DNA from: Xanthostigma xanthostigma
Lineage: Eukaryota > Arthropoda > Insecta > Raphidioptera > Raphidiidae
Direction of reading: 5' to 3'
NCBI GenBank assembly: GCA_963575645.1
Contig: OY754471.1
Location: 36,278,401 to 36,342,400, forward strand
Length of the DNA: 64,000 nt
Positions 34,520 to 44,780 of the stretch are shown here, one piece after another. Under the pieces are notes generated by a model that saw only the letters and a list, made by a program, of their open reading frames with translations, had not been told where the DNA came from and made no database searches. Numbering within the stretch: position 1 is the stretch's first letter; each line of letters begins with the position of its first letter. The position numbers and the translations under genes were made by a program.

Positions 34520-35285
34520 CACAAAGATCTTTATTAAGAAATAACAATTTCAAGCTCTTGAAAAATATCAAAAAGCCACATACCTACCTACTTAGTTTTT
34601 CTAAATGAATGCCAGGTAACCTTAAGTGTTTTAAAAGAAATTGAAGAAGCAAATCCGATGGTATAATTGATATTCGTGGTACTAACACACTTTCTCCTTT
34701 AGATTTGCCACTAATTATAGTAGCCCTAAGAATATTTCGACCCAGATGAAAAACTTGTCAACGTATACCAACGTATACACGATTTTTCCGCCTCAAGATT
34801 TCACATTAAAAGTACCCGAACGCCCACTTTTAACCTTAATTTACGAGAAGGCATGAAACCCTCTTAGGGGTCAAATTTTGAAAAAGTAGTTTATGTGCTT
34901 TCCCCGTGTTTAAACTATCTCAACATCAAATTTTATCACAATCGGCCCATAGGTCTGGCCGTGAAAGCGTAACTTCATACAATATTATAACCTCTACTCC
35001 AACTCAACTTAAAGTTGAACAATAAATCTACAAAAATACTCACAGCTTAAATGTCAACGTTGAGAACAAGAGCTTGTAGCAATTACCTGAAACAAAACAG
35101 AACCAGGTGTAAAAATTTTAAAGTATAATAAATTAATATTGCCAAAAAAAATTGCAGATAAAATACATATAAAAATTATTTCCGAATCTCGAAAACTGTT
35201 GTCATAGTCAGAAATGTCAAACTAAACAAAATGTCAGAAAAATGCTCGATTTTAAAAGTAGATTAAAAAAAATTGGTTGTCTGTA
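34520..35285. other. Intergenic, with retroposon-tail-like segment
   Basis: 34860-34985 ('gtttaaactatctcaacatc', 'acaatcggcccataggtctg', 'gtgaaagcgtaac') has the style of a moth RTE-type 3' tail. A short tandem 'caacgtatac' pair lies near 34756-34777. No gene. Confidence 0.4.
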
Positions 35286-35287
35286 AA

Positions 35288-35365
35288 GTCGGTTTACGGA
35301 CGATAGTTTTACGTGATAACGTATTCCGTAATACATAACCTAAACCTCCCAAAATTTGGTTTCAA
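35288..35365 (-). repeat. Repeat family F, copy 2
   Basis: Reverse-orientation counterpart of 12375-12440, sharing 'gatagttttacgtgataacg' and 'aatacataacctaaa'. Confidence 0.5.
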
Positions 35366-35782
35366 TCCGCTTATCCTTGGTGTCGGAATGATAAGAAATG
35401 TCAAAAGTGACGTTTGCAACTGTCAAAGTATTATGTTCTAATAATAATTAGTTATTCCAATACTTAACTTAGAAGGCGTTGCATTTCACAAAATACTAAT
35501 GTCAAAAAATTGAATTAAACATTAGAAATGCAGCCGTTTTCATGTTAAGACAAGACATACGTTATTTTCTAATTTCCATGTACGGCAAACAAAGACAACC
35601 GACCGCGTCGCGCCATGCATTAGACAACATTGCATTTATACAGCTATTTTTCTATATAAATTTGTATAAAAAAAACTGTTTAGGCAAATTCTGTTATACG
35701 AAATCTATGTAAAATGTTCTCCTCTTTCGTTTAAGACTGGTTTCAAACCGATCTGATTTAAATTGAGCGAGAAATTAGCAAA

Positions 35783-35942
35783 AAGCACGCACAGGGTCAG
35801 GCGGAACGTTACGCGTTAGGAACGTTACGTTAGGAACGTTACGACCGTTAGGAACGTTACACTTTTTCGTACATGCAGCCGGTGTTTTATCAATTTATAA
35901 GATTGGTGATTCATCAATTTATAAGACGTTATCACGTCAAAA
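35783..35942 (-). repeat. Repeat family E, copy 2, with amplified GGAACGTTACG motif
   Basis: Inverted relative of 10503-10600. Here the 'ttaggaacgttacg' motif appears three to four times in tandem where copy 1 has a single 'gtaacgttccg', and 'atcaatttataaga' is also doubled. The expansions suggest replication slippage at short direct repeats. Confidence 0.55.
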
Positions 35943-36304
35943 ACATTTTTAGGATTAAATTTTACCATGGTTTTCAAGCTAAAAGTACTTTAAAAGTAGA
36001 ATGAGCGTCGAAAGTTTTGCAAAAACAAAGCGTAAAAGTTTTTTTTTTTTTGTATCATAAAAGCATTCTGATTTTTTAGTTAATTTGACATACAGGTAAG
36101 CTTTCTGTATTTAAACGCAACAGTCTATTAATTAAACTATGACACAACAAAATGGAAAGTACACCAATTATTATTATACATTACGAACTATAAGGTAGCA
36201 ACATAATATCAACTCTGAAATTTACATACAATTAATTAAAACAAACTTAAATTAACGTTCCAGATTATAAATAAAAGTACCTACATGAATTAATAATTTC
36301 ATAA

Positions 36305-36530
36305 AACAAAAGTTATTGGCGTCGGTCGGACGGGCAATACCTTTCGAAAGAGTTAACTGATTTCGACAAAATTTGATTCACATGTCGGAATTCTACACCG
36401 CACAAAGTCTATTTAAAATGGACTCAACCGGGCTATTTTAAGGGCCATTTTTAGGGCTTGTAAAATGTTTTTGGGTTCAAAAGAATGCAAAAAATTCTCA
36501 GAATCATTTCAAAGGAAATGAGATATTTAG
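36305..36530 (-). repeat. Repeat family H, copy 2
   Basis: Reverse-orientation relative of 31320-31625: ttggcgtcggtcggacg, cgcacaaagtctatttaaa, attctcagaatc. Diverged by many substitutions, truncated and non-coding. Confidence 0.5.
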
Positions 36531-36567
36531 GCTATAAAATATTAATAAAATTGGTTTAATATATGTA

Positions 36568-36920
36568 GTAGAAACTCTTTAAGTCAAACTTCGATACGTC
36601 GAAAACCTCCAAAACTCGAAAAAATGTTTTGTCCCCTTGCCTTCAAGTCCCAAAACCTTCATTACTCGAAATCTCAACCCTCTATAAGTCGAAATAATTA
36701 GTGAGACCCTACAGGCCATTTCGTTACATATTTTCCCTTCATAGTTCGAAAAAATAAATTGGACCTCTGTATCTCGAATCTCAAATTTAAAATTAGTTGG
36801 AATTAATCTTAACTTCTACAAGTCGAATATTTCCTTACAAAATCCGCCTTAGTCGAAAACTCTATAATTCGAATTTTTTGGAATCTCCCTTAAAGTTCGA
36901 CTTACAGAGGCTCTATACTG
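36568..36920. mobile_element. pogo/Tigger-like MITE
   Basis: The right end, inverted, reads CAGTATAGAGCCTCTGTAAG followed by TCGAACTTTAAGG. The left end reads GTAGAAACTCTTTAAGTC then AAACTTCGA. Flanking TA is present on both sides, with two bases of the left CA lost. 'tcgaaa', 'ctcgaa' and 'gtcgaa' words repeat throughout, as in the Tigger-like element at 18133. No coding sequence. Confidence 0.6.
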
Positions 36921-36922
36921 TA

Positions 36923-37719
36923 TAAACAAAAAAACAGATTTAAATTAACATAATATATTAAATCCACAATAACTCCATTAGCAAATACCCTATATTGTCG
37001 ACAGGGTTTTGGCATTGCGATCCCAGTTTTTAGGCGCGACCCAAGCTTTAGCTAGAAGCGCCTATATGCACTCGGTTTGTCTGTGAATCTGTGCGTCTGC
37101 ACGTTTTTTTGTGTCACGCGTACAGCCCAAACTCCGTAACCGATTTTAAAAAACCCTTTTTTTTTATTCGTCTCCGCGTAACTTAGCTCATAACGTCGAC
37201 CGATTTTTTTTGTTTTAAACTGCGTCATAAAATAATTTACGCACTATTACTATTTTTGGGTACATATTTATATTGGTCTCCTGGCTAGCTAGTGTTTTTC
37301 TGAGAAGACGTCTGTTTGAAAAAACAAAATAAAATTTTTATATTGAAACTTCTAAATATCGTTACAAAACGATCCAAAAAGTCAAACTTTCATGATATTA
37401 AAACAACTTGAACGCAATGTGTTTTTGATGCATATTATATTTTACATACATATTATGCAATATGGTGCATATGGATTTTATAATATAGGATTTATGAGAT
37501 ATAAGCGCAGAGTAAGTTATAATATGTACTTTACACTGTATACACAAACACACACACACAAACTTGTGACGAGATGAAATAACAGTAACATTTTTATCAG
37601 ACAATAACTGTTTTCAAATATAACCGTTATTAAAGTTGTGGTGTTAAAAATTAAAGCTTTAATACAAAAAGATTAAAGTGCTTCTAGTTTTCTGTTTTAC
37701 CATTCCAACACCACAAGTG
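36923..37719. other. Intergenic with moth-type repeat fragment
   Basis: 37010-37220 contains 'ggcgcgacccaagc', 'cgcctatatgcactcggttt', 'cgtacagcccaaactccgta' and 'cgattttttt', the style of Helitron- or RTE-like moth repeats. The remainder is AT-rich. Two overlapping short frames around 37392-37604 are not genes. Confidence 0.35.
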
Positions 37720-38002
37720 GAAACAAGAGTGTAGATTTTTTGTCGGGGGGGGGGGGGGGGGGGTTAAAGCATAGAAACATCAATTTTTATTTTTAAGTTT
37801 TATTATCACACAAGAATACTAACGAAAGAAGGTCTCATACAAAATATTAATTCCCAAACTAATTTTACAAATTCCTTTTAAAAAAGAATTTCTAAATTTT
37901 TTTTAAGCCCAGCATTCGTATTATTTTCAGTTTTATTTTTTTATTATTATGATCCTGGGGGCAAATCACCCCCTTTACTCCCCATATCTACACCCTTGAG
38001 TG
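37720..38002. mobile_element. TIR element containing a 19-base poly-G run
   Basis: 'CAAGAGTGTAGAT' (37724-37736) and the inverted 'ATCTACACCCTTG' (37986-37998) mark the ends. Inside the left end there is an uninterrupted run of 19 G (37745-37763), and inside the right end 'caccccctttactcccc' is its C-rich partner. The G run lies where the inverted partner has only GGGG and GGGGG, so it has probably expanded by slippage. Non-coding. Confidence 0.5.
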
Positions 38003-38412
38003 GGAATGTTATTAATTTAGGTCAAATTTTACTTTTCAAAATTTTGAGGTTTCCGAATCCAAAAAAGTAGATTTTATACGATGTCCGACGAATAAAAAAT
38101 AACGTCGATTTCGTTAGGTTATTAATCAAAAGGTCAATAAGATCCAAAAAAAAAATGTTATCAAAATCGTTCAGTCGCTTTTTGATTAAACAAAGATTAT
38201 AACATTTTTTTTGAAAAAGATGTCTGGTCTAATTTGTTAAATATGTATTTAATATTATGCAATGATCATACTGAGGAGTTGATCGTGTGAATCTCAGAGA
38301 TCGCACTTGTAGAGTCCCTCAATTCACGTCGACTCACCTCACGGCTTGTTATTAGAAAGTTTACATGCTATTTCTATCATCAATTTCCAAGCTTCTAAAC
38401 AATGAAATAAAT

Positions 38413-38684
38413 CCAAGTGTGTAGGCTTTCACGGCCGGTGTTGATCCAAATCTTCTTGGTTTCCGGGCTTGTATGCCGTGGTCCATTGGTATTACTATCT
38501 GACGTTTCGTCTACAACTGCGGTAGACATTATCAAAGGCGATGTGGTAGCGGACGAAGTTTCCTTCTAGACTGCTCGCCCGTTACCACATCGCCTTTGAT
38601 AATGTCTACCGCAGTTGTAGACGAAACGTCAGGTAGTAATACCAATGGACCACGTCATACAAGCCCGGAAACCAAGAAGATTTG
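38413..38684. mobile_element. Penelope-like/hammerhead palindromic insertion, 12-bp TSD
   Basis: A 272-bp insertion flanked by identical AATGAAATAAAT direct repeats (38401-38412 and 38685-38696). It starts CCAAGTGTGTAGGCTTTCACGG; the rest is an inverted repeat (about 38446-38550 against 38575-38683). In the right arm, TTGATAA, a perfect 6-bp stem GTCTAC/GTAGAC with a 7-base loop, then GAAACGTC (38623-38630) matches the hammerhead core order. Core positions 3 and 8 read U and A instead of C and G, a pair-preserving change. A long variable-length target duplication suits Penelope-like insertion. No open frame. Confidence 0.75.
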
Positions 38685-38779
38685 AATGAAATAAATATCA
38701 AGACATTATTAAAAATTAATTAGTGAACCGCATGCAAGAAAGCTCTTAGATTCAATAGCTTAATATTTTTAAACGTCTA

Positions 38780-39224
38780 AAGGTCGCTGCACACGAAGCT
38801 AGTTTTGCTTTATTCCTTTAGATTTGGCTGCTAGATCTCAGCGTGCTGCGGCGCTGGGTTCCGTAATGGCTTTTATATATGTTTACACTTCACGCTGCTT
38901 GTTTTGAAGCTATAGCTTTGTTTATGGGTTTGGTGCGCGCGCAGTGACAGTTCGAATGTTAGGTAACAATTAAAGTGAACGTTTATTGTCTCTTGAACAG
39001 AACACACATTATGACGCCACGTTTGCCCATGCTGTCCACGTGAAAAGATACTGCTTCCTGATTGGTTCTTGCTCAAAATAAGCACGAAAAATAGTCTCGG
39101 TTAATTTTGAAATCCATTTTGTCATCTGTGCACGCAAGCCCGCAGTGACGTCATGTCCATCTTGGTAGCCAGCGCGTCAGCCTGCATAAGTCACAGCAGT
39201 GATTTCAACGGCAAAATGAGCCTT
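38780..39224. mobile_element. Family A MITE, copy 4
   Basis: A 445-bp full-length copy: left AAGGTCGCTGCACACGAAG, right GAGCCTT, flanked by TA (38778-38779 and 39225-39226). It shares 'ttggtgcgcgcgcagtgaca', 'attatgacgccacg' and 'cgcagtgacgtcatg' with the other copies. The right terminus is more eroded than the left. Best unbroken reference for the split copy 3. Confidence 0.75.
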
Positions 39225-39532
39225 TACGGATTTATACATAATAGGTACACACAATAAATAGAAAATAGTTGGCAAAACCAAAAGTGCACATCCCGCAAGT
39301 TTTCCACTGTATGATAAAAAAATAACAATTAAAAAATATTTTTAATAAATTTAAAAAGATTTAAAAATTTAAAGAAATAAATAATTAAAAATTGAAAAAA
39401 TATTTTTTTTTAAGTTTGCAAAAATAAAAAAAATTAAGAACTATACATAATATAATATATAATTAATATCAAGTGGAATAAAATAAAACAAAATAAAAAG
39501 AAAAAAAAAAAGAAAAAAATCAATGATATTGT

Positions 39533-39598
39533 AAGGAATCGAACCCAGGACCTTGCCCTTGGGGATCCAACGGCATAACCATTACGCCACGGCTGCCT
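39533..39598 (-). repeat. tRNA-like sequence, probable SINE head or tRNA pseudogene
   Basis: On the minus strand: A-box-like GTGGCGTAATGGTTATGC, then a TTGG...CCAA stem region, then GGGTTCGATTCC (B box). The acceptor ends do not pair and the anticodon loop is short, so it is unlikely to be a functional tRNA. A long pyrimidine-rich tract follows on the minus strand. Confidence 0.5.
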
Positions 39599-39851
39599 AA
39601 TACCTGTAGTGGTGTTATCACGGTATACAAGTGTAGCACTTGTTTTATGGATTACACTATATTTACACCAATTATTAATTGTTTTTAAACTATTAGCTGT
39701 CAAAAATAATAAAAAATAAAACTGTTTATAAAAATTAAACTACTGAACACATTTTAGTGAATTTAAATAGGGTTCTGGTCTGATAGTAAACAAAGTGAAT
39801 AAAATATAACCCAAGGCAATCCGACCAAAATTGCGATCTGTAGAGTCGTGT

Positions 39852-39889
39852 CGTACGTACATACGTACGTACGTACGTACATACGTACA
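39852..39889. repeat. (ACGT)n microsatellite
   Basis: About nine TACG/ACGT tetramers with two 'acat' interruptions. Each unit is self-complementary, so the array can fold or extrude. Confidence 0.8.
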
Positions 39890-40650
39890 GACCAACCGAC
39901 AACTGCTGTTTGTGATTTTCAATTACAATTTTAATAGTATTTATGAACTCAAATTGATTTAAAAATGGTTCTATTTTATAGATTAGAATCTCCTCTTTTC
40001 AAAAAGCTTCAATTTGAATGGATTTCATGTGAAATTAACTTAGATATAACTTCTTATATGAACGAAAGTCAGCTCTGACGCACAAAGCGATAATAAAGCA
40101 CATACCGCTAGTTTAGCGGTAAGTGCAATTGTAATATACATGGTAACTACACTGAAAGTTACTGTTGTTGTTGTAAACCTGTTATGTGAAAATAACAACA
40201 GTTATAACTGTTACTAAAATAGCAGCTTTGCTCTTTACAATAATACACACTGTAGCGATTGTGACATGCATGTGAATTGTATGTATGTGTGTGTGTATAA
40301 TGTATGAGATGGAAAAGACCACGACCGATACAGTTTGGCAGAAGAAACCGATTACAGATAAAAATGTGAAACGCTAGCGATTGGATTTCTTTCGGTTGAA
40401 TTTCTTGGTGAAAAAAGAGATTTACTATCAATATATTCTTAATGTAAAGATTGTATGATAAGCATATATACATAGATACATGTCAGTAGCGTAACTACCA
40501 GCGTTTCGCGGAACACTAACCTACGAGCTTCAAGAGCCAACACGTAAAATATGAACACTATTATAAAAAAATTTAACATCCTTTAAAAAATTCACTAAAA
40601 AGCATAAAATAATAGTTTTGAGGTCGGAGTCAATTTAATGCACCTATAGG

Positions 40651-41109
40651 TACAGAGTGATTCTTCTTTTTTAACAGCGTGTGGAAATCAAATAGACGAA
40701 CAAATATTTTAAGTAACTTTTTTATCAATAAGCAAAAATAAGAGAGAAACAGCATTTCAAAGTTTAATTAATTTTTTTAAATTTTATTTTATTTTTATTT
40801 AATTAATTCAAAAGCCTGGTTATCACGCGAAGAAATGATAGCACGAATCGGAAATGCGTCCCAAATAATTCACGGAAGGCCCTTATCGCTACTACCAGCA
40901 TGCTAGGACGCACGCATCTTTGTGTCCAATAAAACGGGGACAATTTCTGTGAATATTTGATAATGACATAACATGTTTTCATAGTAACATAACATAACGC
41001 CAGAACCGACCTCAAAATTGAGTTTTGATAAAAAAGTGATTTGAAATATATGTTTTTAACTTTTTACACGGTGTCAAAGAAAAGAATCAACTTAAAAATA
41101 GCCCTGTAT
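40651..41109. mobile_element. Possible TIR element (TACAGRG ends)
   Basis: Left 'TACAGAGTGATTCTTCTTTTTT...CAGCGTG' (given in part) and the inverted right end 'TACAGGGCTATTTTT', 'GATTCTTTTCTTTGACACCGTG' are imperfect inverted copies. It resembles the TACAGGG-ended palindrome at 19992 in its terminal bases only. Interior AT-rich and non-coding; the frame at 40803-41015 is not a gene. Confidence 0.4.
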
Positions 41110-42309
41110 ACTTTCATTAAAAAAATATTATTTTAAGCTCTCAAATAGCTTCTTTTGAAGGAGGTTTATTTTTTTAAAAAATAATTATTTCTGTGGCTTT
41201 GCAATACGTAGTTTGAACGTTTTTACTTTACTTTCCATTACGAAAGTTTAATGAAAAATCAAGAGGTTTCAAATCATTAAAGTTGTGTTTCTATTTTTAT
41301 GAAACCGAATTTCTATTATTCCTTTGAGGGAAACAATATCAATCAATATCAATTGTGAATGGTAACAAAAGAAAGCTTCAATAATGGAAAAACGTTCCGT
41401 TAGTGAGGATCCTTTTTTATTTATTTATATTTTATAATAAAGCAAGTACCTACGCAGGGCCACGCCAACGTAGGGTGCCAGTGGAACATACAGTGCCAGG
41501 ACGCCATCGAAATACGTTATTTATTATAAAGTGGGTATATTGTACTCGCTTTTCTTAATATTGTTTTTTTCTTGAATATTACATATCGTTGAATTATTGT
41601 TTCCAAAAACATCATATATATTAATACGTTAAGGTTAAAGATGTTTGCCTCCCTTTTTAGAAAAAACCACACAATTTCTCCACATAATTTATATATCATT
41701 TTACAGATAATTGCTTGCTCTACTGACATCGACATCTAAAAAATTTATTATTGCTTTTGTTTTTGTAAAATAATTAATTAACAGCTGACGGCTATAATTT
41801 TGAAACGACGTCAACGCTTTGATCTGTCATCTGACTTTCATATTGTAAATACTGCATACTGCCATCTGACGGGCAACGCTAAACAACGTCACAGCAATGC
41901 TGCATGATGCCATGCTTTTGCTACTTGCGCCTCTATATGACAATTTTAGTAAAATATTTCTTCGATCTGTCATCTGAGCTTCATATTGTAATACAACAAA
42001 AAGAAGAACGTTATAAGCAGTGTGCAAAATTAGAAACGAATTGAATACCTGCAATCATATTTAAAAAATAATTTTGTAAAGTGATAATTATTATACTTAT
42101 TTAGTGCGAATAATTCGCACAGGTCACGCTAGTATCTCTATATTTACAGTAAAAATAATGATTCATATTTTCCAATTTTTGTGTACAAAATGTTCTCAAA
42201 TTATGCCAACATAAAACAACATCAGCCGATTCACTTCACGATTGGAGCTTTGATGTCAATCAATTTTTGAGATCTTGAACACAGCTTGTGTTAAGCGGCA
42301 GTTTTTTGG
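41110..42309. other. Intergenic with a 28-bp separated direct repeat
   Basis: 'gatctgtcatctga' followed by 'ttcatattgtaa' occurs at about 41821-41850 and again at about 41964-41992, differing by two or three bases, 145 bp apart. Otherwise AT-rich; no gene or terminal repeats recognised. Confidence 0.4.
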
Positions 42310-42435
42310 AAAAAAATAATTCTAACCGATTTTATAACGATTTCTTTAGCGATACAAACGTATAAAACCATATAACTTTTCCAATATTCAATCGTTATAA
42401 AATCGGTTAGAATTAATTTTTTACAAAAATTCCAA
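42310..42435. repeat. Short foldback hairpin
   Basis: ATTCTAACCGATTTTATAAC (42321-) and its exact complement (42395-42414) form a perfect 24-bp stem extended by weaker A/T pairing to about 42310 and 42435, with a loop of about 44 bases. It is either a mini-MITE or a structured element; target duplication not seen. Confidence 0.6.
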
Positions 42436-43066
42436 TGGGATACTAAAGTTGAATGGATTTGTGATTTTTCTGACTTGGTCCGACCAACAAAACCCGTTTG
42501 TGAAAAAAATGGCGCAATTTGCAATTAAGGAAACAAAAAAAAGGTGATAGTTAATTACTCGAGAAGTAATTGACCGATAACGCTAAAATTATTCATGCAT
42601 GTTTGGGTCAACATAGACATCATTTTTGAGAATTTTCAGCCATCTGTGTGCGGTCATTTTTTAGTAAAAAAATAGCGAAAAAAACGTGTCTTATTAACTT
42701 TCGGGGCTATTTGCAAGTTAACAATTGCACTTGGCGACCTCTGTCAGTGCTCATTTTTTAGGAAATTTCATAAGGAACAACTTTTTCAATGCATATGCTA
42801 TACTAAAAGTCAAGAGGAACGGAGATATTAAAGGAAATATAGAGAAATAAGCACTATTTTCGTCACTAATTGTCAATTATAAAATTAAGCACAACAAAAA
42901 TTTGTAAGCAAACTTAGGGGGTTGAACTACACCCTAAAATGAAGCGATTCCAACAATAATCTCGCCTGTGCCCGAAAAATACACCCAAAACTCCTCGCCG
43001 TCTTGCCTAATGGGTGTTTCTTAACAAATGTGGCAAACAATAGCTATATTTAATGTTATAAACGAA

Positions 43067-43365
43067 ATAACATTCACTGATTCACTGACTCATCACGAGA
43101 TCTTCAAAACTTCTACGTTCGATTGACTTGAAATTTGGCATAGTTACTCCTTTCTCGACGTAGACACCCACTAAGGACGGATTTTATGCAAATCCGATCT
43201 AAAAATGGATTTTTCACCTATACCATTACCTATGGGTGTGAGTTGTTACTTGGTTGGGTGTGGATCGTTGCGTAGATGGGAGGGTCAATGTAATATTTCA
43301 AGAGAAAAACTATTAATACATCTTACAGTTTTGCACCTGGGTGAATCTGGCCGCTGGTACTTAAT
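43067..43365 (+). mobile_element. Helitron-like moth repeat
   Basis: Words 'ttcactgactcatcacgaga', 'gattgacttgaaatttggca' and 'gtagacacccactaaggac', ending 'cacctgggtgaatctggccg' CTGG T, follow the layout of Helitron-like repeats in this window (compare 52770). The 3' CTAG has become CTGG. The open frame 43205-43408 overlaps it and is not a gene. Confidence 0.45.
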
Positions 43366-43555
43366 AGAATTGCGTGTATACTTGCACGAAAATTCACTTA
43401 TAGGATAGATACATGATAAATAGATGTTTATTAATTGTTGGCCAAATCGAATAACAATGCGTCATATAATCAATATTAAATAATAATAAATTAAAGATAA
43501 GTACCTAAAACGTAGCTTCAAGATTGATGGATATTATTATATAAATATAAGCTCA

Positions 43556-44133
43556 TTTTTAGGATTCCGTACCTCAAAAGGAAAAAAGAAACCCATATAG
43601 GATCACTTTGCTGTCCGTCTGTCAAGACTCTTGGGAATCAAATCAATAGGGTACTTCCCGTTAATCTAGAATCATGTTTGGCAAGAAGCAACGTCTTACA
43701 GCACAAGTAAAGGGAAAAATCCGAAAATCGTACATTTGTAGTTATATCACTAAAAAAATAATCTTTTTAAACAACAAAAACATACCACGCACGTACGCAG
43801 TAACAGTTCTAATACAAAACAAGCGTCCGCTACCGGTGGGTTTATACGGCACAATATGAAAACTCTCGCATACAGCGCGGTACGACAACTAGGCTATCAG
43901 ATATACTCAAGCGGTACAATACAGTTCAGTAGTCCATCTGAACTCATGGCAATTACACGCTTAGTTGGCAAACTGACCGCGACGTTTGTCGATGTATGGG
44001 GGCAACAGTTTTCCAACGGGGAAAAATTTGCGAGACTCGATTTCCGTGATTGACGTACTATTTACATACCTGCAAGTTTGTACGGAACTCTCGGTGCGCG
44101 AGAGTCCGACTCGCATTTGGCCGGGGTTTTTTT
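43556..44133. repeat. Lepidopteran interspersed repeat ('ttccgtacctcaaaagg')
   Basis: Starts 'attccgtacctcaaaagg' followed by 'ggatcactttgctgtccg', and closes 'cgcgagagtccgactcgca' 'tttggccgggg' and a T run. Start and end words are familiar from a very abundant moth repeat family. The middle (43670-44060) carries 'aagcaacgtcttacagca' and 'cgacaactaggctatcag'. I cannot name its class with certainty; it may be a non-LTR derivative. It is the single strongest clue that the host is lepidopteran. Small open frames inside are not genes. Confidence 0.65.
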
Positions 44134-44308
44134 AATGTCTAATCAATATTCTAAGACCGACCAACTGATTAAAGGATTTTTTAAACATTACTTTTCAGTG
44201 CGAATTGTTTTTTTCCCGTTTATTATTTAGAAAATGTAATAATACGATGAAAATTTGTCTATATAGGTATATAATATATTCACAGGAAGGAAGAATAAAT
44301 GTTTCAAC

Positions 44309-44780
44309 CATAGAGATATAAGTATAACTAGAGTTCTCTAGTTCGTATGCTTGCCATAAGTGAAAGTGTCCTCAGTTGAGAGAGAGAACGCTGCAGCGGG
44401 TCCAGAAAACCAGATATATGTTTACCATAGAGATATTAGACTAGAGTACGCGAGTGAGCCGTGAAAGTGTCTGCAATTCAGAGAAAGAAAAGTTCCTTAT
44501 CTCTGTGATAACTAATGATACAAAACAATGCTGATTTGAGTAAACATATACCTGTCTGATTTTCTGGACCAACTGCAGCGTTCTCTCTCTCAACTGAGGA
44601 CACTTTCACTTATGGCAAGCATACGAACTAGCGAACTCTAGTTACTTATATCTCTGTGATGTTCACTCAAATCAGCATTGTTTTGTATCATTAGTTACCA
44701 TAGAGATAAGGAACTTTTCTCTCTCTGAATTGCAGACACTTTCACGGCTCACTCGCGTACTCTAGTCTAATATCTCTATG
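44309..44780. mobile_element. hAT-like element with X-Y-X'-Y' inverted architecture
   Basis: Ends CATAGAGATA and TATCTCTATG are flanked by identical GTTTCAAC octamers (44301-44308 and 44781-44788), giving exact boundaries and hAT-type 8-bp duplication. Inside, block X (44309-44418) is inverted at about 44545-44665, and block Y (44419-44543) is inverted at about 44667-44780. Each block begins with the same ACCATAGAGATAT word, so X and Y are themselves diverged relatives. The element therefore looks built from two palindromes interleaved. No coding capacity. Confidence 0.85.

Larger units (their letters stand above)
39225..40650. other. AT-rich stretch with tRNA-like block and microsatellites
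   Basis: Apart from the tRNA-like block and the ACGT repeat, this holds long A and T runs (39330-39520) and a short (GT)n near 40283-40296. A minus-strand frame at 40159-40473 has no protein-like features. Confidence 0.35.
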
